NCBI GenBank assembly: GCA_937928015.1
Contig: CALFXA010000249.1
Span: forward strand, 1-23,031
From: an uncultured Anaerolineales bacterium
GTDB lineage: Bacteria; Chloroflexota; Anaerolineae; Anaerolineales; Villigracilaceae
Length of the DNA: 23,031 bases
Direction of reading: 5' to 3'
Shown here: in pieces, positions 7,151-13,118 of the stretch
Numbering within the stretch: the first letter of the stretch is position 1
Layout: each line of letters opens with the position of its first letter
Notes under the pieces: generated by a model
Databases searched by the model: none
What the model was told of the DNA's origin: nothing
The model's input: the letters and a program-made list of their open reading frames with translations, nothing else
Made by a program: the position numbers and the translations under genes

Positions 7151-10100
7151 ATGCCCGATTATTTATTCAGAGGCGCGCTTAAGGAACTCGACCCCGACGT
7201 GTACGAGCTGACCCAGTTGGAGGCCGAGCGCCAGGCGCGCAAATTGATTTTGATTGCGTCCGAGTCGACCGCGCCGCTGGCCGTGCGCGAGGCACTTGGC
7301 TCGGCCTTCCAGAACATCTACGCCGAAGGCTACCCCGACGAGGACACGCGCTGGATGAGCGAGGACGAGATCCTCGATTACCCCGCCCGCCTGGGACAGT
7401 ATCGCCGCAGCGGCGACCCGCGCTATTACAAGGGCGTGGAGTACGCGGACGTGGTCGAGGCGCTGGCCCGCCGCCGCGCGGCCGAGACCTTCGCTGCCAA
7501 CGGTTACAGCGCGGACCAGATCTACGTCAACGTGCAGGCGCTTTCGGGCGCACCCGCCAACAACGCCGTGTACCAGGCGTTGATCCCGCTGGGCGAGACC
7601 ATCATGGGACTCAACCTGCTGCATGGCGGACATCTCTCGCACGGCTCATCCGTCAACCGCTCGGGCAAATGGTTCAAGGCTGTGCATTACACCATCGACC
7701 AGAACGAGCGCCTCGACTACAACAAGATCCGCGAGCTGGCGCTGGAGGCCAAACCCAAGTTGATGATCGCGGGCTACTCCTCTTATTCGTGGGTGCCCGA
7801 TTGGAAGAAGTTCCGCGAGATCGCAGACGAGGTCGGCGCGTACTTCCTGGCCGACATCTCGCATATCGGCGGACTGGTGGCGGCGGGCGTGGTGCCTTCG
7901 CCCATCGGCTACGCCCACGTGGTGATGTCCACCACGCACAAGAGTCTCGACGGCCCGCGCGGCGCGGTGTTGATGACCACCTCGGCCGACATCGCCAAGA
8001 AGATCGACAAGGCCGTCTTCCCCGGTGAGCAGGGCGGACCGCACGTCAACGTGTTCGCTGCCCTGGCATTGACCTTCAAGCTGGCGCAGACCAAACAGTT
8101 CAAGAAGCTGCAGGAACAGACCCTCAAGAACGCGGCCGCCATGGCTGACCAGTTCACCAAGCGTGGACTGCGCGTGCCCTTCGGCGGCACCGACACGCAC
8201 CTGGTCAACGTGGACACAACCTCGGTGCGCGGTGAGGACGGCACCAAGTTGAGCGGCGACCAGGCCGCGCGTATCCTCGATATCGCAGGCATCGTGGTCA
8301 ACCGCAACACCATCCCCGGCGACAAGAACTCGATGGACCCCAGCGGCATTCGCCTGGGCACGCCGTGGATCACGCAGCGCGGCTTCAACGAGAAGATGAC
8401 CCGCGAGTTGGCCGACATCATGGCCGACGTGCTGCTGGCCTGCGCGCCGCACTCGGTGGACACCGTGCGCAAGGGCAAACAGCGCCGCGCCAAGGTCGAT
8501 TTCAACGTGTTGAACAACGCCAAGCTACGCGTCCGCAAGCTGACCGAGAAGGCGGGCATCGATTACAAGTTCAAACCGAGCGGCTATCCTCATTTCTATT
8601 ACATCGATGACATCCCCTCGCCCCAAGGGAGAGGGAAAAAGGGTGAGGGTGTGACCGCCGTGTATGAACTGAGCGGCGACCGCGTGCGTCAGATGCTCGA
8701 TTACGTGGTCTCCTCTGATCTCTCGGTGCTCCAGCCTGGGACGAGTCAGGCCACCGAGATCTCCACGCCCAAGGGCAGGGTCAAGGGCACGCTCACCAAC
8801 GTGGATGACACGTTCTATCAACTGGCTGTTCCCGCTGCCAAGGCCAACATCGTCGCCACCTGGCTGCGCGACCTCTCGGATGGATATACCTCCTTCAACC
8901 TCGACGGCAGCAAGGACTTCAGCACCAAGCGCATCCCCGGGCCGTTCTACGTCAGCGAGGTGAAGGGGCGACCCGACGGGTCGCCCGTACCGGGGAAGGC
9001 CGTCAGCGAGGACAAACCCTTCTTTATCGGAACCCTGCCCACGTCGAAGAAGGCGGCGTTGCCGTCCTTCGAGTGGCAGGAGCCTGCCGAGGTGCTGCGT
9101 CGCACGTCGCTGTATGAGGTCCACAAAAACAGCGGCGCCAAGCTCATCCCCTTTGCGGGTTGGGAGATGCCCGTCTGGTACACGTCGGTGGTGGAGGAAC
9201 ATCTCGCCACGCGTCAAGCGGCGGGCCTGTTCGACGTCAGCCACATGGGCGCCTATGACGTGCGCGGCGCGGATGCGGCCTCCTTCCTCGACACGGTCTG
9301 CGGCAACGACTGCGGCGGACTGCTGCCCGGCGAGAGCCTGTACACGCACTTCCTGACCCCCGAAGCAGACGTGATCGACGATACGCTGGTCTATCGCCGC
9401 GGCTGGGACAACTACCTGGTGGTGGTCAACGCCTCGAACGACGACAAGGACCGGGCATGGCTGGAAAACGTGCGTGATGGCAAGGTGTGCATCGACGCCG
9501 CCCGACCGTGGGCGCGGACGTACGGCTACAACGCCGAGATCCGCAACCTGCGGGACCCGAAGGCTGGTTCCGCCATGCGGGTCGACATCGCCCTTCAGGG
9601 ACCCAAGAGCCGCGACACGCTGCTGGCAATGGGCGTGGACGATGAGACCCGCGCGCGCATCATGAAGCTCAAACGCACCGAGCTGTGCGACGCCGTGGTC
9701 GGTGGTTTTGACTTGATCGTCTCGCGCACGGGCTACACGGGCGAGAAGATGGCCTTCGAGTTGTTCGTCCACCCCGACCGCGCGCCCGAGTTCTGGATGG
9801 CGGTCATGAAGGCGGGCGAGAAGTTCGGCGTCAAGCCTATCGGCCTGGGCGCGCGCGACTCGCTGCGCACCGAGGCGGGACTTCCGCTCTACGGCCACGA
9901 AATGGGACTCGGGTCAGGCAAGTTCGGGAATCGGGATTTGGGAGTCGCGGAAGGCGGCTTCGGCTCCTACGTCAAGACCTACAAGCCGTGGTTCATCGGG
10001 CGCGAGGCCTATGTGGCGCGTGAGAAGGAACGCAAGGCCGTGACCGTGCGCTTCCGCTTCGATGACCAGCGCGTGCGCATGGCTCACAACGGCGACCCCG

Positions 10101-10294
10101 TGGTCAACGCCAGCGGCGAACGCATCGGCTGGGTGACGTCCTGCGCCATCGACGGCGAACGCTTCCTGACGGGACAGGCCTACCTCGATCTGGCCTCCGC
10201 CGCCGAAGGGACCGCGCTAGGCATCTTCCAGGGTGGGGTCACGGACCGCCCCGCCACGCCTGCGAAGGTGGTGAGCAGGTTCCCGAAGTTGTAA
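7151..10294 (+). CDS. Serine hydroxymethyltransferase / glycine cleavage T-protein fusion
   Basis: A 1047-residue two-enzyme fusion for one-carbon metabolism. Residues about 1-445 are PLP-dependent serine hydroxymethyltransferase (GlyA family): IASES, YAEGYP, LSHGSSVNRSGK, HIGGLVAAG, and the PLP lysine K264 in STTHKSLDGPRG. Compared with GlyA there are about 26 extra residues after YAEGYP (63-90). Residues about 655-1047 are aminomethyltransferase (GcvT): FAGWEMPVWY, FDVSHMG, NASNDDKDRAW, SRTGYTGE, GLGARDSLRTEAGLPLYGHE and FIGRE. Both act through tetrahydrofolate, so fusion could channel methylene-THF between serine and glycine cleavage; this is inference. The linker (about 446-650) carries a degenerate half T-protein domain (505-585) and two repeat-derived insertions (488-501 and about 601-617). 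GGAG lies 6 bases before the ATG. No P, H or L protein gene is nearby. Confidence 0.95.
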   Translation: MPDYLFRGALKELDPDVYELTQLEAERQARKLILIASESTAPLAVREALGSAFQNIYAEGYPDEDTRWMSEDEILDYPARLGQYRRSGDPRYYKGVEYADVVEALARRRAAETFAANGYSADQIYVNVQALSGAPANNAVYQALIPLGETIMGLNLLHGGHLSHGSSVNRSGKWFKAVHYTIDQNERLDYNKIRELALEAKPKLMIAGYSSYSWVPDWKKFREIADEVGAYFLADISHIGGLVAAGVVPSPIGYAHVVMSTTHKSLDGPRGAVLMTTSADIAKKIDKAVFPGEQGGPHVNVFAALALTFKLAQTKQFKKLQEQTLKNAAAMADQFTKRGLRVPFGGTDTHLVNVDTTSVRGEDGTKLSGDQAARILDIAGIVVNRNTIPGDKNSMDPSGIRLGTPWITQRGFNEKMTRELADIMADVLLACAPHSVDTVRKGKQRRAKVDFNVLNNAKLRVRKLTEKAGIDYKFKPSGYPHFYYIDDIPSPQGRGKKGEGVTAVYELSGDRVRQMLDYVVSSDLSVLQPGTSQATEISTPKGRVKGTLTNVDDTFYQLAVPAAKANIVATWLRDLSDGYTSFNLDGSKDFSTKRIPGPFYVSEVKGRPDGSPVPGKAVSEDKPFFIGTLPTSKKAALPSFEWQEPAEVLRRTSLYEVHKNSGAKLIPFAGWEMPVWYTSVVEEHLATRQAAGLFDVSHMGAYDVRGADAASFLDTVCGNDCGGLLPGESLYTHFLTPEADVIDDTLVYRRGWDNYLVVVNASNDDKDRAWLENVRDGKVCIDAARPWARTYGYNAEIRNLRDPKAGSAMRVDIALQGPKSRDTLLAMGVDDETRARIMKLKRTELCDAVVGGFDLIVSRTGYTGEKMAFELFVHPDRAPEFWMAVMKAGEKFGVKPIGLGARDSLRTEAGLPLYGHEMGLGSGKFGNRDLGVAEGGFGSYVKTYKPWFIGREAYVAREKERKAVTVRFRFDDQRVRMAHNGDPVVNASGERIGWVTSCAIDGERFLTGQAYLDLASAAEGTALGIFQGGVTDRPATPAKVVSRFPKL
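8613..8652. repeat. Short GC-rich repeat-like insertion inside the fusion gene
   Basis: The stretch holds a hairpin with arms CCCTCGCCC and GGGAGAGGG (8615-8623 and 8627-8635, one mismatch), followed by AAAAAGGGTGAGGGTG. It is translated in frame as low-complexity IPSPQGRGKKGEGV (residues 488-501), unlike the sequence around it. The look is that of the dispersed intergenic CCCTC/GAGGG repeats of many bacteria. That identity is recalled, not searched. Confidence 0.55.
8950..9011. repeat. Palindromic insertion flanked by 11-bp direct repeats, in frame
   Basis: The 11-mer CGTCAGCGAGG occurs at 8950-8960 and again at 9001-9011. Between them is a 40-base element with a near-perfect 21-base palindrome (8966-8986: 10-bp arms GGGCGACCCG and CGGGTCGCCC around one A). 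The period is 51 bases, so the reading frame is kept, adding 17 residues (about 601-617). This is the arrangement expected of a small element inserted with target duplication. Confidence 0.7.
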
Positions 10295-10304
10295 AAGAAA
10301 GAGG

Positions 10305-10347
10305 AAAGAAGGACGGCTTGAGGAGGCAGGCCGTCTTTCTTTATTTT
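10305..10347 (+). terminator. Intrinsic terminator of the SHMT/T-protein gene
   Basis: A 13-bp stem AAAGAAGGACGGC/GCCGTCTTTCTTT (10305-10317 with 10330-10342, one G-T pair) starts 10 bases after the stop codon and runs into TTATTTT. Confidence 0.85.
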
Positions 10348-10385
10348 GAACAAACTGAATAAGAAAACCCGCTTAGCTTAGGCTG

Positions 10386-10412
10386 GCAAGGCCCGTTTTC
10401 ACGGGGCCTTGC
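10386..10412. other. 9-bp hairpin overlapping the brnT promoter
   Basis: Arms GCAAGGCCC (10386-10394) and GGGCCTTGC (10404-10412) close a 9-base loop. No T-run follows, so it is unlikely to be a terminator on the plus strand. Its right arm overlaps the -35 box of the brnT promoter (10409-10414). A role as operator or structural element is possible. Confidence 0.5.
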
Positions 10413-10437
10413 ACTTGTGTACATTTGTGCATATAAT
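10409..10437 (+). promoter_or_regulatory. brnTA promoter, near-leaderless
   Basis: TTGCAC (10409-10414) and a perfect TATAAT (10432-10437) are separated by exactly 17 bases. Initiation about seven bases after the -10 would fall within two or three bases of the brnT ATG at 10446. No Shine-Dalgarno fits before that ATG, so the message should be leaderless or nearly so. Confidence 0.75.
10411..10430. promoter_or_regulatory. 20-bp palindrome in the brnTA promoter spacer (candidate BrnA operator)
   Basis: The symmetric layout is GCAC-N3-TGTACA-N3-GTGC, filling the space between the -35 and -10 boxes. BrnTA systems are known to be autorepressed through the antitoxin, so this is the natural operator. 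Binding of this BrnA to it is inferred. Confidence 0.6.
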
Positions 10438-10445
10438 AAACTACA

Positions 10446-10727
10446 ATGACTTATCAATGGGACCCTAATAAAGCCAAATCGAATCTAAAAAAGCACGGCG
10501 TGAGTTTTGCGGATGCTGTCGGCGTTTTTGAAGACGAAAACGCCATCACCATCGAGGATGAGCATCCCAGCGAGAGTCGCTTCATCACCATTGGCAGGGA
10601 TTTCCTGCGCCGCGTTCTGGTCGTTGTTTACACGTTTCGAGGCGTCATCATCCGAATTATTTCCGCGCGGAAAGCAACCGCACGTGAAAAGAAGATTTAT
10701 GAGGAACAACATGAAGAAGGAATATGA
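10446..10727 (+). CDS. brnT: BrnT-family ribonuclease toxin
   Basis: Toxin of a type II toxin-antitoxin pair, 93 residues, the usual BrnT (DUF497) length. Family features are all visible: WDPNKAKSNLKKHGVSFADA at the N-terminus, F..D/E..AITIEDEHP, RFITIG, RRVLVVVYTFRG, and the C-terminal RIISARKATAREKKIYEE. BrnT folds like RelE-type RNases and stops translation by cutting RNA; BrnA neutralises it. The gene has a consensus-like promoter directly upstream and no ribosome site. It overlaps brnA by 17 bases, so the two are co-transcribed and probably coupled. Local DNA is richer in AT than the preceding gene, fitting horizontal gain. Confidence 0.95.
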   Translation: MTYQWDPNKAKSNLKKHGVSFADAVGVFEDENAITIEDEHPSESRFITIGRDFLRRVLVVVYTFRGVIIRIISARKATAREKKIYEEQHEEGI

Positions 10728-10968
10728 TTTCAGCAAAGGCAAGCGCGGAGCCGTCGTCCGTACGCCGAAGGGCAAGACCCGCATCACCATCCGCATCGAC
10801 GACGACATTCTGGAATGGTTCCGCGGCGAGGTCGAAGCGGCAGGCGGCGGAAGCTACCAAACATTGATCAACAACGCCCTGCGTGAATACCTGAATCAGC
10901 AGCAACAGCCGCTGGAAGAACTACTTCGGCGGGTGGTGCGAGAAGAATTGAAAAGCGCTTCCGCCTAA
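10711..10968 (+). CDS. brnA: BrnA-family antitoxin
   Basis: Antitoxin partner of the BrnT toxin, 85 residues. The core resembles BrnA (ribbon-helix-helix, DUF4415): KGKTRITIRIDDDILEWFRG, then GSYQTLINNALREYL. The ribbon-helix-helix both binds operator DNA and pairs with the toxin. The C-terminal Gln/Glu/Arg-rich tail (PLEELLRRVVREELKSASA) is an addition to the short BrnA forms I know. The ATG at 10711 is chosen over one at 10699 because GAGG lies 6 bases before it. The open frame further upstream only shadows brnT. A strong terminator follows at 10972. Confidence 0.92.
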   Translation: MKKEYDFSKGKRGAVVRTPKGKTRITIRIDDDILEWFRGEVEAAGGGSYQTLINNALREYLNQQQQPLEELLRRVVREELKSASA

Positions 10969-10971
10969 AAC

Positions 10972-11005
10972 AAAAAATCCGAAGTCGAGAGACTTCGGAT
11001 TTTTT
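10972..11005 (+). terminator. Strong intrinsic terminator after brnTA
   Basis: A perfect 15-bp stem (10972-10986 with 10991-11005) with a GAGA tetraloop. The GC core is TCCGAAGTC/GACTTCGGA and the stem base is A6/T6, so on both strands the hairpin ends in a run of six T. Confidence 0.93.
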
Positions 11006-11032
11006 GCAAGATAAAATCTCACGGGAGGACAC

Positions 11033-11572
11033 ATGCAAATTCTGGATTTTCTTCCCTTCCCATTTCTATTTGGCCTTTTTGCTCTATGCTGGATATTGTT
11101 CCGTTCACGCAGGCGCGGTAGGAAATACCTGCTGTGGCTTTCCCTATTTGGATTGTATCTACTGGCGCTGCTCAATGTGGATTTCTTTCCCATCCACCTG
11201 CCCGAGAATTGGCCGCACAATTTGAATTGGGAAGACACCTTGCTTACCTTGAGAACGGTCCACTGGATACCGTTCGATTATGGTCCGTTCTGGTTATCCA
11301 CGGATAGGTTCGTCAGTGCTACCAGGGACGTGCTTGGGAATATCCTGCTGACCATTCCCTTCGGCTTTTTTCTTCGCCCATTTCTCACAAGCAAGAGGAA
11401 AATCCTGTTAGGGGCACTGGGTGTGGGGCTGACCCTGGAAGGCGTCCAATTGGTATTGAAGCTGACCTTTGGGTTATATCTCCACTCGGCAGACATGACC
11501 GATGTGTTGACGAACGCACTGGGTGTTATGCTCGGATATTTACTGGCCTCTGCGGTTCCGCACAGACATTAG
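11033..11572 (+). CDS. VanZ-like membrane protein
   Basis: Integral membrane protein of 179 residues with about five hydrophobic helices (about 5-22, 31-50, 94-115, 124-141, 160-175). The VanZ-family signature is clear in the second half: RDVLGNILLTIPFGFFLRP, then EGVQLVLKL and SADMTDVLTNALGVMLGY, in which the polar D/N residues between helices are conserved. VanZ in enterococci gives low-level teicoplanin resistance, but most family members have no known role, and none is assigned here. GGGAGG lies 4 bases before the ATG. The gene is separated from brnTA by a strong terminator. Its DNA is much lower in GC than the genes to its left (one 60-base row is about 38%), which suggests foreign origin. 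Confidence 0.9.
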   Translation: MQILDFLPFPFLFGLFALCWILFRSRRRGRKYLLWLSLFGLYLLALLNVDFFPIHLPENWPHNLNWEDTLLTLRTVHWIPFDYGPFWLSTDRFVSATRDVLGNILLTIPFGFFLRPFLTSKRKILLGALGVGLTLEGVQLVLKLTFGLYLHSADMTDVLTNALGVMLGYLLASAVPHRH

Positions 11573-11647
11573 TACCATTCCACCCCTTCATCTGCACCGA
11601 AAAGCGGGTAAACTCCTGTCCATTCAACTCCCATTTTAGAGGTCAGC

Positions 11648-12190
11648 ATGAAGCAGTTCAAAACTACCCTTTACGCCCTTCTCGGCATCTTCGGCATCAG
11701 TTTCTTTTTTGGGTACGTCTTCTTTGCCATCGGCATGGGCAGCCTGTTCACCGAGTTGAACCAGGTGGCGCGTCCCTTCGTGTGCGGCAATCAGCCGCTG
11801 GAGGTCGAGCAATACGTCAACAGTTACCGCCCAGGCGAGACCAGTTGGTCGGTCCAGGCCTATTGCGTCACCGAGACAGGCGAGAAAGTGGAACGCACGG
11901 GCTGGGTCCAGCTCGTGGCGGGGCTGATCTACAGCATCCTCCCGTTCATGGTCCTGTCCGTGCTGGCGCTGCGCGCTATGTCCGCGCGAAAAAAGCAGGA
12001 GCAGGAGTATCCCAGCCTGTTGAACGTCCCTGCGTCTCCCTCCCCGTCCGCCTGGGATTTCTCCCAGCCCGAACCTGTCTCCGACTCGATGGAGAAAAAG
12101 CTGGAAAAGCTCAAACATCTGCGCGACGCGGACCTGATCAGCGCCGAAGATTATCAGAAGAAAAAAGACGAGATTTTGAAGAACCTGTAG
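11648..12190 (+). CDS. Two-helix membrane protein with C-terminal SHOCT domain
   Basis: Membrane protein of 180 residues. Helices at about 10-31 and 88-109 enclose an extracytoplasmic loop with Cys46 and Cys73, which could form a disulfide. A Pro/Ser-rich cytoplasmic linker leads to a SHOCT (short C-terminal) domain at about 148-179 (KKLEKLKHLRDADLISAEDYQKKK family pattern), an oligomerisation-type helix pair. The function of the full protein is unknown. GAGG lies 5 bases before the ATG, and a terminator follows 24 bases after the stop. Confidence 0.85.
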   Translation: MKQFKTTLYALLGIFGISFFFGYVFFAIGMGSLFTELNQVARPFVCGNQPLEVEQYVNSYRPGETSWSVQAYCVTETGEKVERTGWVQLVAGLIYSILPFMVLSVLALRAMSARKKQEQEYPSLLNVPASPSPSAWDFSQPEPVSDSMEKKLEKLKHLRDADLISAEDYQKKKDEILKNL

Positions 12191-12213
12191 GCCCCTCAGG
12201 CCAGGATTCCCCT

Positions 12214-12252
12214 CAGACAGGGCAGGAACGTCATCCTGTCCTGTCTGGTTTT
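12214..12252 (+). terminator. Intrinsic terminator after the SHOCT gene
   Basis: A 14-bp stem CAGACAGGGCAGGA/TCCTGTCCTGTCTG (12214-12227 with 12234-12247, one G-T pair) with a 6-base loop, followed by GTTTT. Confidence 0.82.
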
Positions 12253-12259
12253 AAAACAA

Positions 12260-12325
12260 GTACTGACTCGTTTGCAAAAAGGTACTGACTCGTTGGGAAA
12301 GATGTACTGACTTGTTGTATCGGGT
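12260..12325 (+). repeat. Three direct repeats with a 22-bp period
   Basis: GTACTGACTCGTT begins at 12260 and 12282, and GTACTGACTTGTT (one change) at 12304, each followed by nine variable bases. The exact 22-base spacing puts the units on about the same face of the helix. They lie in the 245-base non-coding gap between the SHOCT and NBR1-Ig lipoprotein genes. Apart from these repeats and the terminator, I see nothing else in the gap. Possible identities are an operator array, the multi-repeat end of a lost transposon, or iterons. Confidence 0.8.
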
Positions 12326-12435
12326 GCGCTTCTTACCCTCGACTGACTTTGAGTAAATCTTCACAAGAACCCCACAAATTCTGGATAGGTTTGAAACAAT
12401 CGCCTGGTATCCTTTTTACGCACACTGGAGGCGCA

Positions 12436-13071
12436 ATGGACAGGCATCAATTCTTTATCGGAATTCAACGGGCAGGGATCGGATTTTTGCTCCTGCTGCT
12501 CCTCGCCGCCTGTGGAAGCGCCACCCCCACAGTCCAGCCTGAACTCTCCTCCGCGCCCCTGGACCTGGGATTGGTCGCCGTTTCCACGGCCTCATCCACA
12601 CCGACCAACGCTTCGTCTCCCACCGCCACCTCGACCTTAGCCGTCACATCCACACCCGACCTTGCCACGCCCACCTCGATCTGGCTCAAGGAATACTCGC
12701 CTTACATCCCCTGCGCCGACTCGGCTTTCATTCAAGATGTGACCATCCCCGAGGGGACCGTCCTCGCCCCGGGCCAGACCTTCGTCAAGACCTGGCAGTT
12801 CAGGAACACCGGCAGTTGCACTTGGACCACAGACTTTTCACTAGACTTCGTCAAAGGTGAAGACATGGGCGGGGAAGACATCAACATTAATCGGATCGTG
12901 CGAATTAAGCGCAACGGATACATATCCATCACCCTGACCGCCCCCGAGGAACCTGGTGATTATGTCGGCTACTGGCAGCTCCAGGATGCGTACGGCATCA
13001 ACTTCGGCGACAAGGTTGCTGTCCACATCGTGGTAGTTGCACCGACACCTACGCTCATTGCATATCCGTAA
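12436..13071 (+). CDS. Lipoprotein with NBR1-type Ig-like domain
   Basis: Predicted lipid-anchored surface protein of 211 residues. Lipobox LAAC with Cys26, then a Thr/Ser/Pro-rich spacer (about 27-85) and a single Ig-like domain of the NBR1 type (about 95-200). The domain shows the usual FVKTWQFRNTGSCTW, then L..V.GEDM, SITLTAPEEPGDYVGYWQL and NFGDKVAVHIVV. Such domains are common on Anaerolineae surface proteins and are thought to bind proteins or glycans. The ATG at 12436 is chosen because GGAGG lies 4 bases upstream and the signal peptide begins there; the frame extends up to 12349 without a signal. A strong bidirectional terminator follows. Confidence 0.88.
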   Translation: MDRHQFFIGIQRAGIGFLLLLLLAACGSATPTVQPELSSAPLDLGLVAVSTASSTPTNASSPTATSTLAVTSTPDLATPTSIWLKEYSPYIPCADSAFIQDVTIPEGTVLAPGQTFVKTWQFRNTGSCTWTTDFSLDFVKGEDMGGEDININRIVRIKRNGYISITLTAPEEPGDYVGYWQLQDAYGINFGDKVAVHIVVVAPTPTLIAYP

Positions 13072-13104
13072 AAAAACAGGCTCACCTATGCAGGTGAGCC
13101 TGTT
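13072..13104. terminator. Bidirectional terminator between convergent genes
   Basis: A perfect 13-bp stem AACAGGCTCACCT/AGGTGAGCCTGTT (13075-13087 with 13092-13104) with loop ATGC. On the minus strand the stem is followed by a run of T, so it most strongly ends the SGNH-like/SLH gene. On the plus strand the tail is weak. Confidence 0.88.
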
Positions 13105-13118
13105 CGCTTTGAAACTTG

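Noticed and set aside
8525..9898. Minus-strand frame of 457 codons
   Set aside because: Antisense shadow of the fusion gene in GC-rich DNA; no recognisable domain.
10386..10412. Second intrinsic terminator after the fusion gene
   Set aside because: The hairpin has no T-run and its right arm overlaps the -35 of the brnTA promoter; kept as an unexplained hairpin instead.
12260..12325. CRISPR array
   Set aside because: Units are 13 bp with 9-bp gaps and only three copies; too short for CRISPR repeats and spacers, and no cas genes.
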